NCBI GenBank assembly: GCA_947069175.1 | Contig: CAMTDV010000028.1 | Coordinates: 71,160,157-71,224,156, forward strand | From: Scalesia atractyloides | Taxonomy: Eukaryota; Streptophyta; Magnoliopsida; Asterales; Asteraceae | Length of the DNA: 64,000 nt | Direction: 5' to 3' | Part shown: piece by piece, positions 11,931 to 23,692 of the stretch | Layout of the letters: each line of letters opens with the position of its first letter | How positions within the stretch are numbered: the first letter of the stretch is position 1 | The notes under the pieces: generated by a model | Seen by the model: the letters and a program-made list of their open reading frames with translations, nothing else | What the model was told of the DNA's origin: nothing | The model's database searches: none | Position numbers and translations under genes: made by a program

Positions 11931-14900
11931 TGTCACTGCCCGGATTTCTGACCCTGAAATCCATACACCGGTGGGCCCGGGTTGGGAGTATCGTGACAAC
12001 AGTTGATAACGTCATAGTCAATTAAACGTGGCACAGCGGAAGTCTTAGAGTAAAATTACTATTACAAACCGAATGTTCGAAAATACAAAATAATATACAA
12101 GCTTGTAATAGAAGATCCACAGGCGGATCGTAGAATGTACAAGAAAGAATACAAAACAGACTTTAGGCAGATCTAAGGATTTACAAGAATCCTCCTATTC
12201 TCTACCAAGCAGCTTCCGGCTTAATTTCGTGTTGTACCTGCAGATTAGTCTTTGGAGGATACGTCAGCTTACGCTGGTAAATACACCCAACTGACTCATT
12301 TTGAAAATATTAAAAATGATTTCAAGTGCAAACGGCACAAAATCTTTTATTATCTTAGGAAGGTTAACCATGCAATGGACCATGCAATAATAATTTACCA
12401 TATCCCAAGCTCTTATAGGGGAAATAAGTTGAGAGTATTTACCTGAGATTGCTTTCTTCTTTTATTTTTAAATAAGCCGTATACAGAAGTACCGAGTGCA
12501 GATAGCTTTTACGAGAAGGCTCTAGTCTGGATTATGACATAAACTAGCCAATTAAATACTAACGGTTGTATAAACCGAATAGTGTACATGATCATTACGT
12601 ATAACGCTTGATTAAACGATGATCAGATAGAATGTAGTTTAAACCCGACAAGTACTTGACTTGTATAATATGGGTAAACTATAAACATTCTTGATTTTGA
12701 ACTTAAAATGATAAGGTTAAACCCGTTACGGTTGAATTCCGTAAAATAGTCACATATACGTAATTGTGCGCATAATAGCGATATCGGGTAACCGGATAAG
12801 TTATGGACAATTTCTATATGCCAGTATACTTTAAATAAGTTAAGATATTAGTAGGATATCAACTTGTCTGCCCGTTAAGGCTTTTAAAACGAAATTATGC
12901 CTTATAAGGCGTTTTGGTAATTTCATATCATATAGAATGAACTTGAATATAATTTAAGTTTATGATCATGAGTATTCTGGAAAATAATTTATTTATGATA
13001 TAATATTAGTAGGATATCAATTATATGTGCATTTTACCTTTTATGACCAAATTATGCACCGAATGGGCATTTTGGTCATTTTACACTTAGTTTATAAATT
13101 ATTTGGGATTCTGAGTTTATAATAAGTACCTACTGTAAATATGTTTAAAATAAGTTTTAAAATCAGTAGGTAACAAGTCTTGGTCCATTAATATGGTTTA
13201 AAACCATACTATGCGCCGAAACGCCGCTTATGTCGTAATATGACATCTTTAAGCGATGTTTATGAAAACTGACATTTGGATCAGATTAAAATGTTTAAAA
13301 TATGTTATTTAATATAACATATCAGTAGGTAAGTAATTTACCTTGAAAAGATTTGATTAAAACTATTTTATAAGCCACAGGGGCTAAAACCGTCATTTAT
13401 CGACATAGTTTAAGGACTTGTTTAAAAACTCAGTTTATAACTTGGTTTAACATCCCAAATAATTCTACTTATAATATTACATCAGTAGAAATTCATTTTC
13501 AAGTTCATTACCATTTAAAACCTTGTTTTATGCAAAAAGGCCATTTTGGTCAAAGATGGCATAATTATGGAACTTGCGCATAAACTTGGATTATGATTAT
13601 GATCATGTAATATAACCTCATAGGGTTATGCTACATTATATTACGATCATAATGCAACTTTAGATCAGTAAGTAGCTAATCTAAATCGGGTCAGAATCGA
13701 AAGTCAAAGCAGAAGTCAAACTTTGCGACTTTCGGTTGCGAACCGACTCTAGAACTGAAATTGACGAGCCGAACATGTTTATACATATTCTAATAATTAT
13801 TACCAACTTGTTTAAGTGTCAAAACAGGTTTCATAACATATATAAGATCAATTTATGATTTTTCCAAAAATGGCATGTTTGACTTTTTAATATCATAACT
13901 TTGACCCGTCAATTGGTCTAGCAAACGTGATCTTCAGGAGGTGCCCTTTATAGGGACTAACACCTACCTTACTATGATCACTTAGCAATGTTCCTTTTTA
14001 ACATTACGTAAAACGCTTGTCTTTAGGGTATAGAAGCCTATAAACGAAAATGCACAAGGAAGGAACACTTACCAGTGATTCCTAGATGCAAAAGAACTAT
14101 GTTGGACTGCTCCTTTTAGTTAGGAACTTCCAGAGGAGGGAGAAGAGTGAATAAGAAAGGTTCAAGTTTAAATGGTGAACTTAAGCACCTATTTATGGTT
14201 GGAGAGCTCAAAGGAGGTGAAGCCAGGTGTCTAGGGGTGTAAGAAGAAGCTTACAAGTGTCCCAAAACATGGCATAACTGATTAGGAAGGCCATGGTTTC
14301 GATTTAATGGTTTTGGAGCTTTGCTTGGGCTCCAAAACAAACTTTCTGCTGCAGGTCTGTTCTCGCGAGGCGCGAGAGACACAGGCCGGGTCTCTCGCGG
14401 CCCGCGACCGCCCCTATTTCAGTTTTAAAATTTGACACTTTGGCCCTGAACTATATAAAGCTTATAAAAACGATTTTAAATACTATTTTGGCACTTTTAG
14501 CCCTCCGTAGCCAATACTTGGCATACCCGGGATTATGCCCGGGCATTATTGAGCTCTCGGTTCGTTAAAAGGTCACTCAGAGGTATAAATTAACATGTTG
14601 ACACTTTTAATCCCTCCAATATCCAACTTTCACATATTTACAGAATTGAACTCTCTTGTCCAACAAACAGTACGTATGAGAGTTAGGACTTCACAAAGGA
14701 TCACTCAGAGGCTTATCACAAGCGTGTTGATTCCGATGTCACTCAGAGGCTAGGCATGTTGACATATTAGTCACTCAGAGGCCAAGTTTCAAGCATGTTG
14801 ACATATCAGTCACTCAGAGGCTAATGATTTAAGCATGTTGAAGTATCAGTCACTCAGAGGCTATTATTTATGCATGTTGGCATCGGTTCGTCACTTAGAG

Positions 14901-15013
14901 GCTCAATCTTGAGCATGTTGACGCCTTCAGTCCTTATTGGTCTTTAACAGACAATTATATAAAATACAACACGTGTCACTATACTATTGGACACGATTTT
15001 ACAGGGTGTTACA
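11931..15013 (-). repeat. 5' LTR of retrotransposon 1
   Basis: This is a full-length partner of 1645-4723, starting TGTAAC on - and ending with the inverted complement TGTC on +. It carries the same twin hairpins and the same TCACTCAGAGGC array. Differences from the partner are scattered point changes and small indels, consistent with divergence after insertion. Confidence 0.95.
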
Positions 15014-15159
15014 ATGTATTGATCTGAAAGTTCTTATTTCTGATAATTCAGTTATTTTGTTCCAATGAGCATACCTGTTGTTTCATCTGTATTGTATATA
15101 TGATTGTGTCACCGATGTTGACGTTGGTTCCAAACATATTAATTGACATGTTTGTTACA

Positions 15160-15695
15160 GATAAGTATACATGTGCATAGGCAGTAGTATACAATGGATG
15201 TGATGTGTTGAGTTTGGTCCTGTGATATGTAATTAGTATGAATAGTAGAGATTCAATTTAGTACACTTGTGTATGCGATGTTTTTGAGTTGGGTTCTGTG
15301 ATTTGTAATATTTTATGAGTTTGGTTATGTGATTTGAATATCCAATAAAGTCTGGTCACCTGGTTTTGGTAAGTACACATGTGCATAGAGAGCAGGTATA
15401 CACAATGTATGTGATGTTTGAGTTTGGTCCTGTGATATGTAATTTAGATGAATATGAGAGATTCAATTTGGTACACTTGATGTGATGTTTTTTGAGTTTG
15501 GTTCTGTGATTTGTAATATTGATTAGTTTGGTTATGTGATTGAATATCCAATAAAGACTAGCCACCTGGTTTTGATAAGTACACATGTGCATACACAGCA
15601 AGTATACACAATGTATGTGATGTTTTGAGTTTGGTTATGTGATTTTTGTAATTTTGATGAGTTTTGTTCTCTGACTTGAATATCCAATAATATGG
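15160..15695 (+). repeat. Tandem repeat of about 206 bp, 2.6 copies
   Basis: Units begin near 15161, 15369 and 15575, each with 'AAGTACACATGTGCATA', then 'GTATACACAATGTATGTGATG', 'GAGTTTGGTCCTGTGATAT' and 'TGAATATCCAATAAA'. The last unit is truncated. They lie in intron 1 of the transposase gene, between the retrotransposon and exon 2. No coding capacity is apparent. Confidence 0.85.
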
Positions 15696-18414
15696 CCAAT
15701 GTATGTCATGTTTTGAGTTTGGTTGTATGACATCTTTTTTTTCATAGTCTGTTTCTTTCACTTTAATTATTTCTACAGATACGTTGCAAGCAACGTATAT
15801 ATCTCCGAATGGATCTAGGTATTGGACTCCAACCATCCCTCCCGGTTTCAAACCGTTTATTAATGCTAGATTTAGTACAATTGAAGAAGCTATAGCTAGG
15901 TATGAAGAGTATGCTCAACTGGCATGTTTTGGAACCCGTCTTGGTACATCGCAGAAGGAAAAAATAGGTGACAAAATTATTACTAATAGGCGATACATTT
16001 TATGTTCTAGAGCCAACAAACCTAAACGTAAAGATGGTTCGGCTGATCAAGTAAATTCAAGTTCACCAAAAAGAAGGTCCAACGTTAAAGTCACAGACTG
16101 CAAGGCATGTGTTAAATTTGTGCGTGTAAAAAATTCATCTGAGTATGAGATATATGACTTTGTAGAACAACATAACCATGGGTTTACTACCCTGAAAATC
16201 TTGATCTATCATTGAAGAGGAGGAAGCTTGACTTTTCTACCAAGAGTTTATAGCAAAATGCCGAAACGCAAACCTAGGACCTACCAAGTCTCACAAAGTA
16301 CATGTAGTTTTAAAAGGTGGTCATCATAATGTGCACGGAACCGTTGTCGACTACAAAAATTGTGGGCGTGATATCCGAGACTTTATCAGGGATAGGGACG
16401 CCCAGATGATAATTGACAAATTCAGGAACGTAGCAAAAACAAGGAAAACTACACGTTTAACACCCACATTGTTGATACCGAAATTCAGTTAATTTTTTGG
16501 TGTGATGCGCTATCAAAATCAAACTATGACTCATTTGGCGATGTTATTGCCTTAGATGCGACATATCATACAAATATGTGAGTAGACATCAAAATTTTAA
16601 CATATTATTTATCTTTTAATATACGTATCTAACTGTGTTTTGTAAAAACAGGTATGATATGATTTTTGTACCTTTTACTGGAATCGATCACCATAAAAGG
16701 TGTACAGTTTTTGGTGCAGGGTTGCTTCATAATGAGACTATCGAGTCTTATACATGGCTACTTCAAAAATTCCTTGAGGCACACAATGGTAAACAACCCC
16801 TTCTGGTGCTTACTGATCAAGATTGTGCTAGGAAACAAGCTGTCGAAAAGGTCTTTGACAAGTCAATTCTCAGGTTGTGTATGTGGCACATTATTCAAAA
16901 ACTGCCGGTTAAGGTACTAAATCTGAATAAAAAAAATTTATTATCAGTGCATAAATGTAAATACTAAAGCAGCCTGTCGACTAATTAATTTTTTTCCTTT
17001 TTTTAAATGTAGATCAAGGGGAACGATAGTAGGAATGCAGAAATAAAACAGAAGTTCCACAAGCTCGTTTGGAATGTTTACATTGAACCACAAACATTCG
17101 AGGGTGGATGGCAGAATCTTATTGCAGAATACGGGTTACAAGACCATTCCTGGTTGTCCGAGATGTATTCGATTCGTGCGAACTGGATACCGGCTTATTT
17201 CCGCGAGATACCTATGTGTACTTTAATGAAGACCACTTCCAGGTGTGAGAGTGCAAACCACTTGTTCAAATCTAATTCTAGTTCTCATAACACCTTGGTT
17301 CAGTTCATGTTGTGTTACGACACATCAGTTGATGGGATACGAAACGAACAGAGGGAATTAACACATAAAACTAACACCACTAATCCCGAATTCAAAACAT
17401 CTTGGCCTATTGAACGGCATGCAAATGACATCTACACACGTAGAATTTTTTTGATGTTCAAAAGGAAATTATGAACGGCAAGGAAAATTGTTATATTGCT
17501 GAACGATGTGTATCTGAAGGTATAAGCAGCTTTGTGATAGCTCACCAAGACCACATGAAAGAAGTTATAAACGAGTTCAGGGTTGGTTTTTTACATTCAG
17601 TAAAGTGTTTTTTCTTATCTTAGAATACAGGTGTGCATTATTATGAATATATTTCCTAATTTATCCATCTTGTATCATCATATTATAGGTCACCTTCAAC
17701 AAACAAGATGTCTTCGCTTCGTGTGAATGCTTGGGTTTTACTAGAAACGGACATCTATGTCGTCATATCTTTTGCGTTTTTGGGCACCATAAGGTACATA
17801 ACATTCCGGGACGGTATATTCACCCAAGATGGAGGAGAGACACTTAGCCTTCCAGTGTATATAGCGTTGAAAATAGGTTATCTGTAGATTAGAGTCGCAG
17901 TGGAAGAATTTGGCGTAGGATACTTGAGAATATGGAAATGTGTCGAGAGAGAGTTCGTGGTAGGATTAATAAATTACAGGAATTAGATGACCAAGTACAG
18001 TTGTTGAAAGATAAGGTTTTTAGCGAAGTTCAACCGGATCCAAAACTTAAAAAAAGTTTGTCGTTTACCAGGAAATTCTTGATCATACTGAACCAGAAGA
18101 AGTATCATGCACCGCACCAAAGAAAATACGCAACAAAGGATGTGGAAAGCATAAACGTCCGATTGGTCCTCGCGAGAAAGCATTAAAACAATGCAAGAAA
18201 CACAGAAGAAAATGCAATTATTGTGGCAAGAGGGTGAGAACGCATGATTAAAGAAATTGCCCATTGAAAAAAAAGCAACATCACAAAGGATGATTCGTCT
18301 ACAGACGAAGATGACGAGGGAGACGATGATGAAGCAAACGAGTATGAAGACTGCACCGATAGTGGAAGTGAAGCGCAAGTGCACGAGAGCGAAGATCATC
18401 ACACAATGTTTTAA

Positions 18415-19144
18415 CTTAAACTATATGATCCATAACAAAAATTTTCGTTGGATGCAACTTGTACATTATGTTTTCAGTTTTTTGCAACTATTTTTAGTGT
18501 TTTTGAAAATGCATTTGGTAAGACTTTGATTTGGATAGTTGTTAAACATTGTCGCATTAACATCATTTTTTAGTCCACAATTTACTTATACTATACAAGT
18601 GAACTTCAAATTACATACATCAGGCGAATATGTTGAAAATGATTAATTAATATACACCTGTGCACATCTGTTGTACACCACTTAATTCAATACTACCCAC
18701 ATTTTTTACATATATTGATACGAAAAACACCATTTGTCACGGATAGCTGATATCAAAAAACTTATAGCTGATATAAAAAAACTTAACTGTTTTCTTGTGT
18801 ATTAGTACCTTTCTGGACAGTTACACTTAATTGAAATACACATGTGCACAAAAATTAGGTGGTGGTACACACATGCACCACCTGTATCTGTTAACTGAAA
18901 TAAGATATTTAACTATATTAGTCAAGTAGTACACATATGCAATACGTATCAAATTCCATCAAAAGTTTCATCAACAAGCTCCACCAAAGGTTCCATAAAA
19001 ACTTCCATCAACAACCACACACACAATGTCTTCTAAGTTATATGTTTTTAAGTGTTTCATCAAATTCCATCAAATAACCAAATACCCCCCACCCGAACCA
19101 CAATTTGTTTCATCATGTTCCATGAAATAACAAACGTGACAACA
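18415..19144. other. Spacer between the convergent transposase and protease genes
   Basis: This is non-coding and AT-rich. It contains several TACACATGTG-type sites (for example near 18838 and 18931) and a short inverted repeat, GGTGGTGGTACAC with GTGCACCACCTG-like sequence near 18860-18890. Later it has a run of 'TTCCATCAA'-like short repeats (18955-19075). It probably holds both 3' ends and polyadenylation signals. Confidence 0.6.
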
Positions 19145-19507
19145 ATTAACTAAAGTAAAATGTCTTTTCAAACTGTTCCGCCTCTGCTACTATCTGGTCC
19201 CGGTGAATGTTTGCATCAGATGTCACCAACTTTACCGCATATTTCTTACGCAACCGTGTCAATGTAGCTTTTTTTTGAACATGTTCTAATGGGAATCCAC
19301 AATCCCATTTTTGGGCCGTGACTGTAACATTCGTCGTAAAACGGGTTTTAATACCCGCTTCGTTTTATAATCAAATAATCAGTTATAAGTTCGTTGCGTA
19401 TTTATTGTGCCGGTTTATTTTAAATAATACATAATTAATAAATATTTTAGAGTTTAAAAACCATAATTAATAAATAAAAATAATAATATTAAATAAAAGA
19501 ACAAAAC

Positions 19508-19578
19508 AGGGTAGCCGGGTCTCGAACCTGGGTCTACCGCGTAGACACACACACACATCACACCATTCCGCCACCCAC
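19508..19578 (-). other. tRNA-like module in reverse orientation
   Basis: Read on -, an A-box-like GGCGGAATGGTGTGATG is followed by a perfect hairpin GTCTAC-GCG-GTAGAC. A B-box-like AGGTTCGAGACC sits in a T-arm-like hairpin (CCAGG / TTCGAGA / CCCGG, 4 of 5 pairs). The ends GGTGGC and GCTACC can pair as an acceptor-like stem, with one G-U. Overall it resembles a tRNA or tRNA-derived SINE head. No CCA end or clear anticodon arm is visible, so it is not annotated as a functional tRNA. Confidence 0.55.
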
Positions 19579-20177
19579 ATATTTGTGTTTAATACTTAAA
19601 CAAATAATACTTATGGTAAAGCCGAAAATCAAACCTGTAACTCAGCAAAACCCAGAACCCGAAATCGCCGGCAAGAACGAAGATTCCGCAACTGTTGCTA
19701 CTTTCCCTTGACTAAAACGCGTAAACTGATTTCGACATCAGTTATAACCGTTGCTTAACACTCAATTGAGTCAAAACCGTTTCTTTTGAAAATTGGAATC
19801 ATTGACCGCGAATTTTGGCCCTAATTCGAAACCAATCGGCCTGTCCCCCTTATAAATACACACTCAAACTCCTTGTAAACATTTCGCTCAGAACCGCACT
19901 CTCTTCCTGAAGCTTTATTCCTTTCAAAGCACGTCGCCGGAGGTTTTCGCACTCGCCGGAATATCGCCGGAATTTCTAAACCAGAAAACCGTAGTTCTCC
20001 AAACCGCTATAATCATCTAAACCTCCTTGCTATCTCTTGTTTAGTAAATTAATAGCTCAAAACAGTAATCAAAACTGTTTAATCAGTTTATTCAGTCGGA
20101 ATCATTGTCGGGATTTTGAATGGTGAAAATGATGAAGTTGAGTTAGTGTTTAAATATAAATAAAAACGGGTATTTAA

Positions 20178-20600
20178 CCGGGTTAGACACACAGTCCAGC
20201 GGTGGACTGTGTGCAATTACAAAGGACACGTCCCGAGTTCGAGTCGCACATGTTTCCGATTTTCTGAAATAAAGCCAACACTTTTTAAGCTTATTCAGAT
20301 CAATTCACAGTATATATATAAGATGAATATAATCCAGTGTTTATGCAGATTAGACACACAGCCCAACTGGTTGGGCTGTGTGCACGCGAACTATAGATCC
20401 CGAGTTCGAGTCCGGATTCTGTAATCAGTTTCGGCCATATTAAAACCTTTTTAATAAAAACTAAATAAGGTTAAAGCTAGTTAGTATATATATATATAAT
20501 TAAAACAGAGAATATTTCGGGTTAGACACGTAGCTCAGTTGGTAGAGCTGCGTGCACGTATACGGGAGGTCACGGGTTCGAACCTCACTCGCCGCCTGAA
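20178..20600 (+). repeat. Three tandem tRNA-like modules with covarying stems
   Basis: Three units start near 20181, 20350 and 20522 (spacing about 170 bases). Each has TTAGACAC, a D-arm-like hairpin, GTGCA and, 20-35 bases later, a B-box-like GAGTTCGAGTC or GGGTTCGAACC. Unit 3 contains the textbook A box TAGCTCAGTTGGTAGAGC. The hairpins are 11, 13 and 10 bp long. Their sequences differ but remain paired: CACACAGTCCA with TGGACTGTGTG, CACACAGCCCA with TGGGCTGTGTG, and CACGTAGCTC with GAGCTGCGTG. T-A, C-G and A-T pairs swap together between units. This is evidence for RNA structure or repeated tRNA-like capture. A polymerase III role inside the LTR is inferred, not shown. Confidence 0.7.
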
Positions 20601-21612
20601 TTTCATGCTGTCCGACCGGTCAGACCCGACAAGGTCAACACATTTTTTTAAAAATTTTGTTTTCTCATTTTTACTTATTAAAGTTTAGAAATTATTTAAA
20701 AAAAATACTTAAAAATAAGATTCCTAAGATTAAAAATTTGCAATAAATTCTTAAAAATAAATCTAAAAATCTCATTAAGAGAACTAATTAAAAAATATTA
20801 ATCTCAAATAAAATTATTTATTTATCGAATTATTCCGTTATTATTTAGGTTAGTATTTCCCTCGTCGGTTGAATCCTAAAATTCGTGCACATTCATCGTT
20901 ATCAAGGAACGCACCCACTGTGAGTGAACCTCTACCAATTCCCCATTTTAATCATGTTTTGGGGTGTATCATGTGTCGTACTATTCTTTTATTTTATTTA
21001 AACACTTGTGCATGCATCATATCCGTGATCAAATGTGTATTGATTGTTGTGTGAATTATAGGTAGATTGAATTTATCATTTCAGTTCATGCATTTCATTA
21101 GGCCCATCAGTTCCCCGTGGGATACGGGTTGAGCATCAGGAGCCTCATTAGATCGGCTCCATTTGATTGAGCCTTGAACTCAAATACATCATCATTCATG
21201 TCATATACTCATCCAAAGTGGTTTGTGATTGTTTACATATATATGTTTGCTCACATGTGATTAATGCACGAATTTTCTTTAATAAATAAAATAAGAAATT
21301 AGTTAAAATGTTTTATCAAGGTTCACTCGCCAACTTTTGTTGACCCAAAATCTCCCCTGTTTTACACATGATACAGGTGATCCAGCCGAGACAGGAAACA
21401 CTTAGGATGGCCTAGAAGAATAAACAAGTTTATGCTTTGGAATAAATATATAGTTTCATTTTCCTTTGTAATTGTATGGATTTTGTTTTTGGATATTCAA
21501 GTTTGTAATTTGAATTTAATAGATATGAAACATCTTAGTAAATATCATGAGCTTTGGTGATAACCCAATTATGCCCCGACTTTTATTCCGCTGCGGGTCG
21601 GGGTGTGACAGA

Positions 21613-21626
21613 TTGGTATCAGAGCT
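21613..21626 (+). other. Primer binding site, initiator Met tRNA
   Basis: TTGGTATCAGAGCT begins two bases after the 5' LTR end. It contains the standard initiator-Met primer match TGGTATCAGAGC. It is the same primer class as in retrotransposon 1. Confidence 0.92.
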
Positions 21627-22420
21627 TGTGACTATAGGGATATAGGATAGGTTATTAGACCCTTAGAGCCTATACTATAGTTGATTAAATTTTAATTGTT
21701 TATGCGTTACATGCAAAATTCATGATGTTTATATGTTTCATGTTTATTTTCACACCCAATATTATGCAAGCACGCTCACAAATACATGTTATTATGCAAT
21801 GCTCATCATAATTCATATCCTCATAACATATCATATCTATGAGAGCACACACCTCACGATTTCCATGATTTTTGCAATGATTTTATATATTTCAAATCAC
21901 ATCAAGTGAGTTCTCACGACGGGCATGTAGTAACTGGAAGGGTACGAGTACCGGTAGTCGGAACGTCCTGTCTAGGCTTGGCATTCGTATAAGTCCAAAA
22001 TAAAGGACCAGTTTGCCTACCTGGGGACTAACGATGAGAGTACGATGGACCTATTAGGCCAAAGCATGCTATACCAAAAGTCGTGTGAGCTAACCCCACT
22101 TTGAGTTGTCATTGTGTCTACACCTGGACACCCTCCTACCATACATCTCGCAATCATATTTTACGATTTTCATTCGGGTGGTGCGAGTGTTAACCCGCCG
22201 ACACCAATGTGAATCCTACCAAGCCCAATAGTCATGGGGGCCCACATGACTACACATGCAATGGTATGGGGGACATTTGGAGGCCCAAACATGAGCAAAC
22301 CCAAGACATCCTATGGATGTAGTTAAATTATTGTCAGTTATGTTGTTTTTCATTCTTTTTACGACACATGACACCTAGAAAATTCTTAAACTCACAATCT
22401 TCCTATATGTGTTCCTGTAG
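21627..22420 (+). other. Untranslated leader of retrotransposon 2
   Basis: About 800 bases lie between the primer site and gag, and no open frame in them resembles a known protein. Polypyrimidine and AT-rich stretches, and CA-rich segments such as 'TACACCTGGACACCCTCC' near 22118, are present. Unlike retrotransposon 1 there is no proline-rich frame here. Confidence 0.6.
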
Positions 22421-23692
22421 ATGTCGGCTAGGCAATTACGTGGAGGTAGAAAGTCAGGAAAGTCAAACGAACGCTTGGCCACACAAATCGCTAAACAAAT
22501 GGCCGCTGTACTTCCTGACATCATGCTTCAAGTTCAACAAGCTCTCACCGCTAATCCCATCAACTCTCCCAACCAAGAAGACCAGAGCGTCGCCAACCCT
22601 CCTTCCAAAACCCCCAAGTGCACCTACAAACACTTCAAATCCTGCGATCCCCCAAAATATGAAGGGACCGAAGGTGTTACCGCCCTCCTTCACTGGTTTG
22701 AAGAAATGGAAAACACTTTCCTCAATTGCGATTGTCCCGAGGACCGTAAGGTACGTTACGCGACTGGAAGACTGTTTGGGGTAGCCCTTACCTGGTGGAA
22801 CAGGAAAAGGGTAAGCGAGGAGTTGAAGATGCCATGGCCTTAACATGGGAAGAGTTAAGGGAACTCATGACAAGACGCTTCTGTCCAAGAAGCGAAATCA
22901 AAAAGCTAGAAGACGAATTCCACGCACTGAAACAAAAGGAAGGAGACCACACTTCATATAATAAGAGATTTATAGAGTTGAACCAGATGATCCCCAATTT
23001 GTTCACCCCCTTGTACCGCTTAGTCGAACACTACATTCGAGGCCTCCCCTCGAAAATCCAAGATTCGGTTTTAAGCACTTCGCCTGCAACAATGAAGCCG
23101 CAATGGAGTTAGCCACATAACTCACTGAGAATCGCATTCGAAACGGCAAGTTCAGAGATGAGAAGAAGAAAGCAACCATTGAGACCCCAACTCCAAACCA
23201 CCCAGTCTCATCCTTGAAGTTTGCTGGTAAGAGGAAGCGAAATGGCAAGAATTTTGCTGTCACTCAAACCAACCCTCCCATCACTGCTGCACCAATCACT
23301 CAAGTTGCTCCTCCATTCGCACCATTCAAAAAGCCATACACTGACCCACACCCAAAGTGCAGCCGCTGTCAATACCATCACCCTCCCGAAAACCCCTGCC
23401 AACATTGCACAAGTTGTGGCCGTGCGGGTCACACCATCCAAACCTGCCGTACCCTTCAACGAATGAACCGCAATCAACCTCCAACCCAAACCCAAAATCA
23501 GATAGTGGGCCAAGCCCAACAACCCTTACTTCTACCACCTGCACAGCACGCAGCCCAACCTTACTACCAACCCAACTACCCCATGATGCAACCCATGCGA
23601 GCTTATTTCAACTGTGGGGACCCAAACCACTTCAGGAACACTTGTCCACGCATAGTGAACATCATCCATGCCCAAGCTCAAGCGAATCGGTA
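22421..23692 (+). pseudogene. gag of retrotransposon 2
   Basis: Translation likely starts at 'MSARQLRGGRKSGK'. The gag core shows 'KHFKSCDPPKYEG', 'ALLHWFEEMENTF', 'ALTWWN', then after a frameshift near 22800 'MALTWEELRELMTRRFCPR' and 'YNKRFIELNQM'. A stop or shift near 23110 separates the nucleocapsid portion, which has Cys/His motifs 'CTSCGRAGHTIQTC' and 'YFNCGDPNHFRNTCPR'. The order and motifs are typical of gypsy gag, and at least two frame breaks make it non-functional. Confidence 0.85.

Larger units (their letters stand above)
1645..15013 (-). mobile_element. Ty3/gypsy LTR retrotransposon 1 (chromovirus-like)
   Basis: This is a 13.4-kb element on -, flanked by a perfect 5-base target duplication ATGTA (1640-1644 and 15014-15018). 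The two LTRs are about 3.08 kb each, begin TG and end CA, and look nearly identical. That implies a fairly recent insertion. Reading on -, the order is 5' LTR, initiator-Met primer site, proline-rich open frame, gag, protease, reverse transcriptase, RNase H, integrase, polypurine tract, 3' LTR. This is the Ty3/gypsy order. The integrase tail ends in a chromodomain-like stretch ('KVKWDAFRGPEYTWE'), which fits a Tekay/Del-like chromovirus by inference. Coding frames are broken at several points, so the copy is non-autonomous. It lies in intron 1 of the FAR1-type transposase gene. Confidence 0.95.
1426..18414 (+). pseudogene. FAR1/MULE-type transposase, split by a retrotransposon in intron 1
   Basis: Exon 1 (1426-1531, Met-Met-Asp start) joins exon 2 (15779 onward) in phase across a GT-AG intron that contains the first gypsy element. 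Exon 2 encodes a FAR1-type DNA-binding zinc finger (Cys at 'ILCSRA' and 'TDCKAC', then 'EQHNH'). Exon 2 ends near 16577, exon 3 (16652-16913) and exon 4 (17013 to about 17582) carry the MULE DDE transposase core: first Asp in 'IALDATYHTN', second in 'LTDQDCA', candidate Glu in 'TTSRCESANH'. Exon 5 (from about 17690) has the SWIM finger Cys-x-Cys-x9-Cys-x-His in 'CECLGFTRNGHLCRH', then a CNYCGK zinc knuckle near 18215 and an acidic tail. Frame breaks are visible near 16196, 16254, 16445 and 17443. In-frame stops follow near 17848 and in the zinc knuckle at about 18250. It is recognisable but dead. Confidence 0.85.
19323..21610 (+). repeat. 5' LTR of retrotransposon 2 (full-length form)
   Basis: It begins TGTAACATTCG and ends GGTGTGACA. 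It contains one reverse and three direct tRNA-like modules (19508-19578 and 20178-20600), AT-rich filler at 20640-20850, and a typical 3' portion leading to the primer site. It is the unrearranged reference for interpreting the short 3' LTR. A TATA box and polyadenylation site could not be fixed with certainty. Confidence 0.93.

Noticed and set aside
20521..20598. Functional tRNA gene
   Set aside because: A and B boxes are good, but no acceptor stem, T-stem or anticodon arm folds properly.
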